Source: DAHUXT01 sp036378295
GTDB taxonomy: Bacteria; Chloroflexota; Ktedonobacteria; Ktedonobacterales; JADMIN01
DNA: 64,000 nucleotides
Reading direction: 5' to 3'
NCBI GenBank assembly: GCA_036378295.1
Contig: DASUWS010000232.1
Span: 1 to 64,000 of the forward strand
Of this stretch, positions 43,019 to 51,249 are shown piece after piece (the first letter of the stretch is position 1; every line of letters starts with the position of its first letter). Position numbers and translations under genes: made by a program. The notes below the pieces were generated by a model. It saw nothing but the letters and a program-made list of their open reading frames with translations. It was not told where the DNA came from and did no database searches.

Positions 43019-43023
43019 TCGCG

Positions 43024-43428
43024 CTATTTTTGAGCCGCCAGCCGCTTCATACGTAGCTCGTGCGCGCCCTGCTTGAGTGTGCCAAGGGCAACCGTAGCGC
43101 AGGTGGGGCGAGCCATCACCACTTCGCGCCCAAGATCGTCTATGAGCGTCTCGAAGCTCAGCTGTTCGACCTCTTCTAGCGTCATCCCCTGCACCATTTC
43201 AGTCACATAGGATGCGGCAGCCATACTAATTGTGCAGCCCTCGCCCTCGAAGGAGACGGTTTCGATACGTCCCTCCGGGTCTACCGTGGCGAACATCTCC
43301 ACCTTGTCGGCGCAGCCTGGATTGCCCCCCGTCTGATCGATATCGGCGTTTTCCAGTTTGCCCCGGTTGCGCGGGTTATTGTAGTGATCGACGAGAAATT
43401 CGATGGCTTCCTGGCGATCCATACTCAT
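43024..43428 (-). CDS. Fe-S cluster assembly scaffold (IscU/SufU type)
   Basis: The scaffold holds a nascent 2Fe-2S cluster and passes it to apoproteins. The ATG at 43428 (MSMDRQEAIEF) gives 134 residues; the frame is open 36 codons further without family character. Ligands are Cys39 and Asp41 in GGNPGCADKV, Cys65 in GEGCTISM, and Cys110 in RPTCATVALG. Spacing 39-65-110 matches IscU (about 26 and 43 apart) and lacks the roughly 20-residue insertion of Gram-positive SufU, yet the residue before the last Cys is Thr, where IscU has His. A sulfurtransferase gene is immediately upstream. Confidence 0.9.
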   Translation of the reverse strand: MSMDRQEAIEFLVDHYNNPRNRGKLENADIDQTGGNPGCADKVEMFATVDPEGRIETVSFEGEGCTISMAAASYVTEMVQGMTLEEVEQLSFETLIDDLGREVVMARPTCATVALGTLKQGAHELRMKRLAAQK

Positions 43429-43572
43429 CGATAAGACCCTCTTTCCCAGTGTTCTCTCTATGCAATGATCATGTGTTCCTGATGTGGCGTTGCCGTGAGA
43501 CGGACAAGGCGGCGCACCGGAATTCCCAGTGGCCACCTTGCAGTATACCGCGTCCAGTCGTTTCGCGGCGGA

Positions 43573-44475
43573 TCAGGCTTCCTCGCCCTGCTTGATCTGC
43601 GCGCCGACCAGATTGCCCCACTCCGTCCACGAGCCGTCATAGTTGCGCACGTTGGGATAGCCGAGCAGTTGGGTCAGCACGAACCAGGTATGCGCGGATC
43701 GCTCGCCAATGCGGCAGTACGCGACCACCTCTTTGTCAGGAGTAATGCCCTTGCCACCATAGATGGCGCGCAACTCGTCGGCAGACTTGAAGGTGCCGTC
43801 CGGGTTGGCGGCGGTGGCCCAGGGAATGTTCTGCGCGCCGGGGATATGCCCTCCGCGCGATGCGCCCTCCTGCGGATAGTTCACCATGTGTACCAGCTTG
43901 CCGGTATACTCGTCGGGCGAGCGCACATCCACCAGCGCCGCTGCGCCGCTCACCAGCTCTCCATCCAGCAGCCCTTCGACCTGGCGGCGGAAGGCGCGGA
44001 TGGAAAGATCAGGCTGCTGCGCAGTGTAGGTGGTCGGCACGAACTGCGGAACCTCTTTGGTATACGGGCGGTTTTCAGCCTCCCAAAGCGTGCGCCCCCC
44101 GTTCATCAGCCGGGCGTCCCTGTGGCCATACATCTTGAAGAGCCAGTAGCTATAGGCGGCGTACCAGTTGTTCTTGTCGCCATAGAACACGACGGTAGTA
44201 TCGTTGCTGATACCATAGCGGCTCATCAGCGCCTCGAATGCCGCTTTATCCACGAAGTCGCGCCGCACCGGGTCCTGCACATCAGTATGCCAGTCGAGCT
44301 TGACGGCATTCTGGATGTGGCCAACTGCCTCATAGAGCAGCGGGTCCTCATCGGCCTCGACGATACGAACCGACGGGTCGTTGAGGTGTTGGGCGACCCA
44401 TTCTGTCGTTACCAGCACCTCTGGATGCGTGTATGCTGTAGTCTCCGTGGTTGTGCCTGTCGCGGTGTCTGCCAT
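43573..44475 (-). CDS. Thiosulfate/3-mercaptopyruvate sulfurtransferase (tandem rhodanese)
   Basis: The protein is 300 residues from the ATG at 44475, 7 bases after AGGAGG. It has two rhodanese domains: an inactive N-terminal one and a C-terminal one with the active Cys254 in VVAYCRIGERSAHTW. The CRIGERS loop is the CysA/thiosulfate sulfurtransferase type. It transfers sulfane sulfur to cyanide or a thiol acceptor. It precedes the scaffold gene on the same strand with 144 bases between, so it may supply sulfur to it, although a cysteine desulfurase would be the normal donor and none is here. Confidence 0.93.
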   Translation of the reverse strand: MADTATGTTTETTAYTHPEVLVTTEWVAQHLNDPSVRIVEADEDPLLYEAVGHIQNAVKLDWHTDVQDPVRRDFVDKAAFEALMSRYGISNDTTVVFYGDKNNWYAAYSYWLFKMYGHRDARLMNGGRTLWEAENRPYTKEVPQFVPTTYTAQQPDLSIRAFRRQVEGLLDGELVSGAAALVDVRSPDEYTGKLVHMVNYPQEGASRGGHIPGAQNIPWATAANPDGTFKSADELRAIYGGKGITPDKEVVAYCRIGERSAHTWFVLTQLLGYPNVRNYDGSWTEWGNLVGAQIKQGEEA

Positions 44476-45027
44476 GCTCATTCCTCCTCATATGCCGCAC
44501 AATGCATATTTCCTGCGATGGATGCCGTGATCCGTTGTCTGACCGTGCCGGGAAATCCGTCCTTTTCCAGATGTATCGCGCCGCACGGTGAACAGATCCC
44601 AGGTCAGCCGCCTTCTCTATTGTGCATATATCCTAGCAAAATAGTCAACATTGTAACAGCAATCACCCGCTGATCTGCGTAACGCCTGGAGGATAGCGAC
44701 GGGGCATGCGAGGGGTACGCTACAGGCAGGGCGGAAGATTCGGTCTCGTGTTACGCGGCCTTTAGCGCTACCCCGCGAGATGATGACGAGGTGAACAGTT
44801 GCAGGAGCACCTCATGCCCGGGGTCAACGAAACGATGCCATCAGCGCATGTCTCGCTCTGGCTGGTGCAGCCAGCCCCACGCCCCTCGTTGCCAGACAGC
44901 AACTGGATGACGATGGAACCATGATTGAACGAGCATGCGCCAGGACAACGCGGACCGAAACGAGTACAACCACCGCGTGTCCCAGCGAGGGACACACGCT
45001 TACATGCCTGTGTATGGAGTGCGGTGG
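44476..45027. other. 552-base region without a supported gene
   Basis: This lies upstream of the rhodanese gene and downstream of the secreted protein gene. Only short frames occur. A stretch near 44630-44660 (AAAATAGTCAACATTGTAAC) is AT-rich and may contain the rhodanese promoter, but no consensus pair was identified. Confidence 0.45.
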
Positions 45028-46218
45028 CTATTGCAGGATGGTAGCACAGTACGTGGTGTTGGGGCCGCTTGGGCTTGGACACTCCGTCGTCTGGGCGAAT
45101 TGCAGCGCCTCGCCAAAGTCTTTGGTCGTGCCGGGATAGTTGCCGCCGTAGGTGAAGACCTTCGCAGATGCGTTATAGGCGAACCAGGGGTAGACGCAGA
45201 ACGGCTGGCCGTAGTTGGCTGCCCCGCAATACTGGTTGACTTCGGCCTCGCCGCCATAATCGCTTACCGCTGCCCAGTGCTTCGGCTTGCTACCGTCACC
45301 GAACGTCACATCTTTCACGAGCAGAGGCGAGAAGCCGAGCCAGGACGGCAGATTATAGGAATCGCACGGCGGCTTTGTGGCGCTTCCCGGCACACAGAAC
45401 TGCGAGGGCGGCTGGGCAAACTGGCTGGTATGCCCAATCTCCCAGACGAGGCTATTGGGTGTGTCGTAGACCAGGCCCCACTTGAGCGCGTTGCCAATAG
45501 TCTGGGTATCGTAGGCGGGCATCAGCGGGCCATCGGCCTGGCTGTTCAGGATGATCGTGCCGCTATGGCCTGTCGTGAGGTCGCTCACCGTGATGTGCAT
45601 GCCATCCTGCGCGGCAGTGACGTACTGGTGATCGGTGATGGTGTCGCCCGCGTGCATGAGGAGCGGCCCGCCGCTCGCCGAATCCGTCAGCATGGCATTG
45701 AACGCGGCGGACTCGGAGTCTCCATGCTGCGAGACTCTCCAGACAGGTGAGCAGGCGGTATAGACGCCCGGAGCATAGGTGACATTGAAGCCGCCGCCCG
45801 ATGAGCACCCCTTGAGCATGCTGTTGGGATAGAACTGCAGCTCCAGAAAGGCCTGGTTGAAGAGGCTGTTCGGGTCGGTGACGGTGCCGCCAATCCAGAA
45901 GGTTGGCCCAACGCTATCGACGGGGGTTGCGCCGTCTGTCGGCAGCACAACAGTCCAGGTGATGTCGCGTGCGGAGCCAGGGCTATCGGAAACGGGGTCG
46001 AGCTCCGGCTCATCGTGACCGGTGCAGCTATGCGTATACCAGACGTATTCCTGTGGATGGTGGCCAATACAGACGTTCTGCGCTTGCGAGGACGTCGAGG
46101 AGGTTTGACCTTGCGCGTGGGTGGGGATTCCTCGCGCTATCATACCGAATGCGAGGGCGGCCAGGAGTGCCGCGCCGAGGCTCAGTGGAAGGATTCGCCG
46201 GGTCAGGTGAACTGCCAT
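45028..46218 (-). CDS. Large secreted protein of unknown function
   Basis: The 396-residue protein has a Sec signal peptide (HLTRRILPLSLGAALLAALA, cleavage near THAQ). The mature part has about ten Cys in scattered pairs (CIGHHPQEYVWYTHSC near the start, FCVPGSATKPPC, YCGAANYGQPFC, TECPSPSGPNTTYC) and many aromatic residues, suggesting a disulfide-stabilised beta-rich fold. I recall similar proteins from Ktedonobacteria and Actinobacteria but not a named family or catalytic motif. It is encoded alone. Confidence 0.8.
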   Translation of the reverse strand: MAVHLTRRILPLSLGAALLAALAFGMIARGIPTHAQGQTSSTSSQAQNVCIGHHPQEYVWYTHSCTGHDEPELDPVSDSPGSARDITWTVVLPTDGATPVDSVGPTFWIGGTVTDPNSLFNQAFLELQFYPNSMLKGCSSGGGFNVTYAPGVYTACSPVWRVSQHGDSESAAFNAMLTDSASGGPLLMHAGDTITDHQYVTAAQDGMHITVSDLTTGHSGTIILNSQADGPLMPAYDTQTIGNALKWGLVYDTPNSLVWEIGHTSQFAQPPSQFCVPGSATKPPCDSYNLPSWLGFSPLLVKDVTFGDGSKPKHWAAVSDYGGEAEVNQYCGAANYGQPFCVYPWFAYNASAKVFTYGGNYPGTTKDFGEALQFAQTTECPSPSGPNTTYCATILQ

Positions 46219-46474
46219 GCGCTTGTGCTTCCTCTCTGTTGTGAAGATGCGCCAGCAAGAACGAATCGCCGGAGATACGTGGAAATGCCGATAGACCCAC
46301 AGCCATATCTGCTACCGCAAGAGTACTTTGCCTGTATGCAATAACGCCGTTCGCGCCAAAACGTTTGCATCGCCTGGCTGTATTGAGAAGACGCCAGGCA
46401 GGACCAGTGCTCGCGTGCCATAGCACCTAGCCAGCGCAGGCGCTCACGAAAAGCGGGCCGCAACCGCTCGTTAC
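46219..46474. other. Leader region of the secreted protein gene
   Basis: The left part contains the ribosome site of the minus-strand gene. No gene is supported and no clear promoter was found. Confidence 0.4.
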
Positions 46475-46854
46475 TATCCAGCCTGTAAAGCCGCTGTGCC
46501 TTGAGGCCATACGGATGGAAGGGCTTGCGTTGGCTTCAGCCAGAAGCCCGTGAAGATTGCCGCTCTCGCTCGCTTGTGCGAGAATACTGCCACAGGCACT
46601 TTGCACCTTCACCAACGTGAATAGTGTTTGCGGGTTCCACGGTAAATCGTTCCCGTGGGTAAAAGCACTAACGTCCTTTGGAAGTCGGTGCCAAACGGTG
46701 ATCTGGGTTGCTTTAGAGGTCACACTCGCCCAGGGAGTTTGCAACGCCTCTTGGGGCCGGGCAGGCCCTTCAGGCGCTAACGTAGTGGGTTGCCACCAGC
46801 GTTGCCTGAGAATCCGCTACGGCTTTAGCCTATGCGGAGTGTCAATATCCAGCC
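46475..46854 (+). mobile_element. Orphan IS200/IS605-like element with an omega-RNA-like right end
   Basis: The segment 46484-46845 ends in GAATCCGC, a small stem GGC-TTTA-GCC, GCGG and AGTGTCAA, which I recognise as the right-end hairpin of IS200/IS605 elements carrying tnpB. Just upstream are stacked stems typical of TnpB guide RNA: GTGG-GTTG-CCAC at about 46784-46795, enclosed by GGCGCT/AGCGTTGCC, and CCACGG...CCGTGG at about 46637-46658. The element is flanked by a 9-base direct repeat TATCCAGCC at 46475-46483 and 46846-46854. No intact tnpA or tnpB is present, so it is non-autonomous or decayed. The first bases after the right end would be the guide. Confidence 0.45.
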
Positions 46855-46901
46855 CGTTGTCCTGGAATGAACTTTGCTGCTGATCGTGAAGTGTTCGGGA
46901 G

Positions 46902-46937
46902 TGGGTTGAGTGGGTTGAGTGGGTTGAGTGGGTATGG
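46902..46937. repeat. Nonanucleotide tandem repeat (TGGGTTGAG, 3 copies)
   Basis: Three perfect copies at 46902-46928 are followed by a partial copy TGGGTATGG. It lies in the 380-base gap between the IS-like end and tatA, which otherwise holds no supported gene. Confidence 0.88.
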
Positions 46938-47144
46938 TGACACTGCGGCAGACGACGGCGCCAGCACGCCGAAGGAATGTGATGGCTCCTGGCTGAGCGC
47001 TGTGTGAGGAGGCAAGGGGCGCGGTCGAGAGAGCGCATCGCGGCCACACCTGGCGAGATATTCCAAGCAGGATCAGCATCCGAAGTTCAGCGCAATTGGC
47101 TGCGGCATAGCCTCTTTTGCTACCCACGTGTTCCCCGGGTGGAG

Positions 47145-47164
47145 TATAATCGCTCATATATGAG
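47145..47164 (+). promoter_or_regulatory. -10 box and palindrome at the tat operon promoter
   Basis: A consensus TATAAT at 47145-47150 is followed at once by the perfect 12-base palindrome CTCATATATGAG (47153-47164), which covers the expected start site. The tatA ATG is 66 bases downstream. No good -35 is seen. Confidence 0.6.
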
Positions 47165-47229
47165 GTGAATACCTGGCAAGGTCATTGGGGATGCCAGCAC
47201 CTCGACCACAGGAAATGGAGCGGAAGCTT

Positions 47230-47481
47230 ATGTTTGGTGGTTTACACTGGTACGACCTACTCGTACTGTTGGCGCTCGCGCTCCTGATTTTTGGCCCGAA
47301 GCGGCTCCCCGAGATGGGATCCTCCATTGGGAAAACGATCAAGGAGTTCCAGCGATCGATGCGCGAGGTGAAGGAGCCGGAGCCTACCGGGGCAGTCCCG
47401 CCCGCGACCTCTCAGGCCGCTCCTGAGTTGCCATCTGCCTCGGCGGTGAGCACGAGCCCGGCTGAAACTCCCAAGGATTAA
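47230..47481 (+). CDS. tatA: Twin-arginine translocase subunit TatA
   Basis: TatA oligomers form the protein-conducting element for folded Tat substrates. The ATG at 47230 gives 83 residues in the classic layout: a short N-terminus and one membrane helix (WYDLLVLLALALLIFG), the hinge FGPKRLPEMGSSIGK, an amphipathic helix (IKEFQRSMREVKE), and a disordered Pro/Ala/Ser tail. Upstream in-frame ATGs at 47215 and 47191 are possible but give an atypical N-terminus. TatC follows after 53 bases. Confidence 0.92.
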   Translation: MFGGLHWYDLLVLLALALLIFGPKRLPEMGSSIGKTIKEFQRSMREVKEPEPTGAVPPATSQAAPELPSASAVSTSPAETPKD

Positions 47482-47534
47482 GTCGGCGCGCGCTAGTCCA
47501 AGTACGGTTGGATGCGCAGTCCGGGGAGGAAACA

Positions 47535-48314
47535 ATGGCAGCGGAAGAACTGCACCAATTCGACCAGACCGCCGGAGATGAGGAGCCCGAAGGCGGTACG
47601 ATGACGCTCATCGAGCACCTCGAAGAGTTGCGCGCCCGGATGATCAGGGCTGGGATCGCGGTGGCCGCTTGCGCTGTCGTTGGGTTTATCTTCTGGGATC
47701 GAATCATCGGTTTCCTCTTGCTGCCCCTCCCTGCCGCCGCTAACAAACTGCCAGGTGCGGCCCAAGGCCAACTGGTGGCCCACGATATCGGCGAGCCGTT
47801 TATGGTCGCGATCAAGGTAGGAATCGCCGTCGGCATTATGGTGGCCTCGCCGGTCATCCTCTACCAGACGTGGGCGTTTATCTCTCCCGCGCTGACCCGC
47901 CGCGAGCGCAAGTACGCCCTGCCCTTTACGCTGCTGGGCGTCGGCCTGTTCTTCGTTGGCATCACCGTCGGGTTTATCGTGCTGCGCTATCCAATTGACT
48001 GGCTGGTCAATTTCGGCAACGACCGGTTCATTCTGCTGACCGACGCGGATAGCTACTTCACGTTTGTGACGTACTTCCTGCTGGCGTTCGCGATTGTCTT
48101 CGAGTTGCCGCTCGTGCTGACATTCATGTCAGTAGTCGGCATCATCAACAGTACCATCCTGCGGCAGAAGCGGCTCTACATCCTTTTTGCGCTGTGGTTC
48201 CTCTCCTGCTTCATCACGCCTGGCGCTGATCCTTTCAGCCCCCTCATCATCGCCGCATCGTTTACCGTCCTGTTCGAGCTCTCCATCATCCTGATGCGCG
48301 CCATCGGGCGGTAG
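47535..48314 (+). CDS. tatC: Twin-arginine translocase subunit TatC
   Basis: TatC binds the twin-arginine signal peptide and recruits TatA. The 259-residue protein has six membrane helices. Signal-peptide-binding features are MTLIEHLEELRARMI at the first cytoplasmic segment, SPALTRRERKYALPFTLLG in the loop region, and the external FELPLVLTFMSVVGI region. GGGGAGGAAACA precedes the ATG. No TatB gene is present; a TatAC system is normal in Gram-positive and Chloroflexota-type cells. Confidence 0.95.
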   Translation: MAAEELHQFDQTAGDEEPEGGTMTLIEHLEELRARMIRAGIAVAACAVVGFIFWDRIIGFLLLPLPAAANKLPGAAQGQLVAHDIGEPFMVAIKVGIAVGIMVASPVILYQTWAFISPALTRRERKYALPFTLLGVGLFFVGITVGFIVLRYPIDWLVNFGNDRFILLTDADSYFTFVTYFLLAFAIVFELPLVLTFMSVVGIINSTILRQKRLYILFALWFLSCFITPGADPFSPLIIAASFTVLFELSIILMRAIGR

Positions 48315-48357
48315 GCCAGGTCGCATTGCGCCGAGGCGTCGAGCGGAGCAGAGGAGA

Positions 48358-49128
48358 TCAGGCGAATACGCGGGCGAGCGCTTTGCGCAGGTCCGCTGAG
48401 AGTGGGTGACGCGCGCGGGGATGCTCGTAGAGCACAGGCGAGGATGGCGCCAGCACAGCGACGGCGCTGAGACGCTCCAGACGCCGCAGCAGGTCACGCG
48501 CATCGGCAAAGCCTCTTCGCCTGCAGGCGTCGTCGTCTCGCTGTTGAGCGAGCGCAGCCACCCCATTGAGCGCGGCGCGCAGGTGCTCCGCGGCGATCAC
48601 ATGCTCGCTCCCGTTCTTCAACACAAGGACGTTCATAGTTGACGCGGGCAGCTGGCGCAGCTTCTCCGAGAGAACGGCAGCCAGGCGCAGGTCGTCATGG
48701 GTCGTGGGTGGACGAAGATGACGCACCTCGACCGTGAACGATGTATGCGTCTTGAAGGTGACGCCGAAGTCGGGTCCGCGCTGGCGCTCCGCGAGATATG
48801 GCTCATAGACGAGCGTGAAAGCACGCTCAGTCAGGAGCCTGCGCGCCACGTCGAGTTCCGCCAGCAGATCAAAGTAGCCATCGTTCGCTGTGATACCCCG
48901 GAGCTTCTTGCCAATTTTGCCCTGGTATGTGTCGAGGAAGGCAGCAAAGCGCGGGCTTTCGATGGCCCAGGCGTGGCAGGGCGCCGCCAGCGGGGTCGTG
49001 CCGAAGAGCGTGGCGCTAAGCCGGGAGATTTCGCCGCGCTTCAGCCGGGGAGATGTTCGGTCTGGGGTTCCCGACGATGTTGTGGGGCGCATAGATGAGA
49101 TGCTCCAAATGTCGTCGTCCGCTCGCAC
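48358..49128 (-). CDS. Uncharacterised protein with a PD-(D/E)xK-like segment
   Basis: The frame is 256 residues from the ATG at 49128; an ATG at 49092 may be the true start. The middle contains YLAERQRGPDFGVTF then SFTVEVRHLRPP, so a GPD and an E-x-R at the spacing of the Asp and Glu/Lys strands in restriction-endonuclease-like folds; the final Lys is replaced by Arg. An upstream helix LLAELDVARRLLTER would be the fold's first helix. Function unknown. No methyltransferase is adjacent, so a repair or regulatory nuclease-like protein is as possible as a defence one. Confidence 0.6.
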   Translation of the reverse strand: MRADDDIWSISSMRPTTSSGTPDRTSPRLKRGEISRLSATLFGTTPLAAPCHAWAIESPRFAAFLDTYQGKIGKKLRGITANDGYFDLLAELDVARRLLTERAFTLVYEPYLAERQRGPDFGVTFKTHTSFTVEVRHLRPPTTHDDLRLAAVLSEKLRQLPASTMNVLVLKNGSEHVIAAEHLRAALNGVAALAQQRDDDACRRRGFADARDLLRRLERLSAVAVLAPSSPVLYEHPRARHPLSADLRKALARVFA

Positions 49129-49324
49129 GGAGCTGATGCAAGGATACTACTACTCACTACCAACTATCACTACCAGTGCCAGCGCATATTCATTGTAGAG
49201 CATATCGGCGCTGAGATGCGGGAAGAAATCTGCGGGAAATGCAGGAAAGACGGCACGCCGCAATCCCTGTTCGGAATCGCGGCGTGCGGAACGAAACCGG
49301 TAGCGCGGCTGCGCCATAGGGTGG

Positions 49325-49792
49325 CTAGCGATGGCCAGCCTTCGCGGCGCGCTTCTTCGGGTTGGGCTGTGGCTGGTATTGCGCTTTGATGCGCTCCTGC
49401 CGGTAGTATTCCAGATGGCCGGAATAGTGGCGGGTGAAGTAGAGGGCCCAGTAGATGGCGATGATCGCCAGCCAGACCAGCCAGCCATAGCGCCAGATAC
49501 GCCACGCGAAGAGCGAGGAGTCGAGCGCATAACGCGCGCCAATCAGAATCCAGCCGACGAGTGCGAGCGGCCAGAGCTGATTCATGAACTTGGTCATGAG
49601 ATACTTGTGCAGCGTATGATGACCAAAGAAGCGTCTGCGTCCTTCGAGCGCGTAGTAGAGTGGAATGAGCAGGCCAAGTCCGCAGAAGATCATCCAGGGC
49701 AGATAAAAGTGAAAGGTCTCCGGATGACCAGAAGGCGTGCTAGCGCCCGCTGAAACCGGGTCCGTAAATAACCAGGCGACGATCTTATCCAT
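49325..49792 (-). CDS. Membrane protein with three to four helices and a basic tail
   Basis: I chose the ATG at 49792 (MDKIVAWLFTDP), with AGGA 4 bases and GGAGG 12 bases upstream, giving 155 residues. Helices are FHFYLPWMIFCGLGLLIPLY, MNQLWPLALVGWILIGARYA and YGWLVWLAIIAIYWALYF. The C-terminus is basic (KAQYQPQPNPKKRAAKAGHR) and Pro-rich. I do not recognise the family. It is encoded alone between the nuclease-like gene and a divergent secreted protein. Confidence 0.72.
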   Translation of the reverse strand: MDKIVAWLFTDPVSAGASTPSGHPETFHFYLPWMIFCGLGLLIPLYYALEGRRRFFGHHTLHKYLMTKFMNQLWPLALVGWILIGARYALDSSLFAWRIWRYGWLVWLAIIAIYWALYFTRHYSGHLEYYRQERIKAQYQPQPNPKKRAAKAGHR

Positions 49793-50076
49793 GGATCCTG
49801 CCATCCTCCAGTTGCCGTACTCAATCGTCGTGTGCCCGTTCGCTTCTGGCACGGACACTTATCCTGGTCATTCTATCAGACCCACGGCAGCCGGTCAAAT
49901 GCGGGTATATTCGAGCAGAGTGGGGCAGAGTCGCGGCATATTGGGGAAGAACGATGGCGTAGCCCGTACTTCGTGTTATACTGGGCGGCGTGAGATGAGC
50001 CGGAGCAGGCTATAATGGGGCCACACGGGCACACCGGACGCAATAGCGCGAGTGGCCAGCAACGGAGGGAACAGGC

Positions 50077-51171
50077 ATGCGACGCAGGGGGCAACACATC
50101 ATTGGCAAAGGCTGGTGTGGGCTATGGGCGCTGATGATGCTGCTGCTAATGGTGGGGAGTGCATTCACGGCACGGACAGCGCATGCTGATCCTGCCAATG
50201 GCAAGATGCAAGTGGTTGTGCCAAATCCGTCCGGTGGGACTGTGCAAGGGCCGGTACATGCGAATGTCTCGGTAACAGGAACTGCGACAACCGCAGGGGC
50301 GACCTTCGCGCTGGGCTGGGCCAAGCAATCCGATGGATGCGCAACCGGGTTTACCCCCTTCGATGGCACGCAGCCAGTCACCGCGGATAGCAGCGGCAAC
50401 TTCACGGCCACGTTTGTCTGGCCAGACGCCGCGGATACGACAGGCGCGCTCTATCTGATCTGTGCGCGGGATACCGCGAATCCGGACACAAATGTGATTA
50501 CGGCTGACCAGACATTCCAGGTGGCCGGCGCGAGTGCCCCACAGATCACCCTCCAACGGGCGCCTCTGCCGACGACGACAGCCACGGCAACGCCTCCGAA
50601 AGGCTTCCACGCGAATGGACCGGTACAGGTGAACGGCAAGGGCTTTTTCCCCGTGGGCACGCAGATAGCCATCTATGTGACAGCCAGCACGACATTCTCC
50701 GCGCAAGATCTCCAATCGAACACCCCGCTCAAGACCGTAGATGGCTCGTCGATTGTCTCAGATGGCCAGGGACAGTTCACGGCAGTCGTCACCCTGCCAG
50801 GCACCACCGGTAAGTGGTTCGTCCATGCCGTCTCGACGGATAGCACAACCCAGGGGCAGACGGCATTTCCTCCATCGTTGGTCACGACGCGGGCGATTCA
50901 AATCGACGATCCGCTGCCAACTCCCACGCCCATACTGACCCCCACAACCACACCTGCCGCCGGAACCGGGACAACGCCTGGCGATAAGACATCATCCGGC
51001 GACGGCATGCGGGTCGTGGCGATTGCGGGACTCGGCATCTTGAGCCTGATCCTCTTCATCGTCGGCGGCATTCTGGTCGCCTCGGTGGTGCTCGGCCCAC
51101 GCACACCGCCCAAACTGGATAGCGGAACGCGGTCGCAGCCCGGAGCCATACGCTCCGGCCCACAGTGGTAG
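50077..51171 (+). CDS. Surface-exposed protein with a C-terminal membrane anchor
   Basis: The 364-residue protein has a signal peptide (GLWALMMLLLMVGSAFTARTAHA) and, near the C-terminus, one membrane helix (VVAIAGLGILSLILFIVGGI) with a short cytoplasmic tail. Between them are two Ig-like or bacterial beta-sandwich modules of about 100 residues (VPNPSGGTVQGPVHANVSVT and GFHANGPVQVNGKGFFPVG), each with the GxF/TG pattern of such folds, and a Thr/Pro linker (PTPTPILTPTTTPAAG). It is probably an adhesin-like or structural envelope protein. No catalytic residues are seen. Confidence 0.78.
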   Translation: MRRRGQHIIGKGWCGLWALMMLLLMVGSAFTARTAHADPANGKMQVVVPNPSGGTVQGPVHANVSVTGTATTAGATFALGWAKQSDGCATGFTPFDGTQPVTADSSGNFTATFVWPDAADTTGALYLICARDTANPDTNVITADQTFQVAGASAPQITLQRAPLPTTTATATPPKGFHANGPVQVNGKGFFPVGTQIAIYVTASTTFSAQDLQSNTPLKTVDGSSIVSDGQGQFTAVVTLPGTTGKWFVHAVSTDSTTQGQTAFPPSLVTTRAIQIDDPLPTPTPILTPTTTPAAGTGTTPGDKTSSGDGMRVVAIAGLGILSLILFIVGGILVASVVLGPRTPPKLDSGTRSQPGAIRSGPQW

Positions 51172-51249
51172 GAGAACGAAGCCACTCGTCATCGGGGAGG
51201 GCTCTGAACAAACAGGACTGGGCGCGGCGACACCAAAGCCATCGGCCAG

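Noticed and set aside
43495..44673. 392-codon plus-strand frame opposite the rhodanese gene
   Set aside because: The minus-strand gene has two rhodanese domains and the active Cys motif; the other strand has no ribosome site or domain.
46557..46883. 108-codon plus-strand frame across the IS605-like end
   Set aside because: Its 3' part is the structured right end of the element; it lacks TnpB catalytic or zinc-finger motifs, so I treat it as non-coding.
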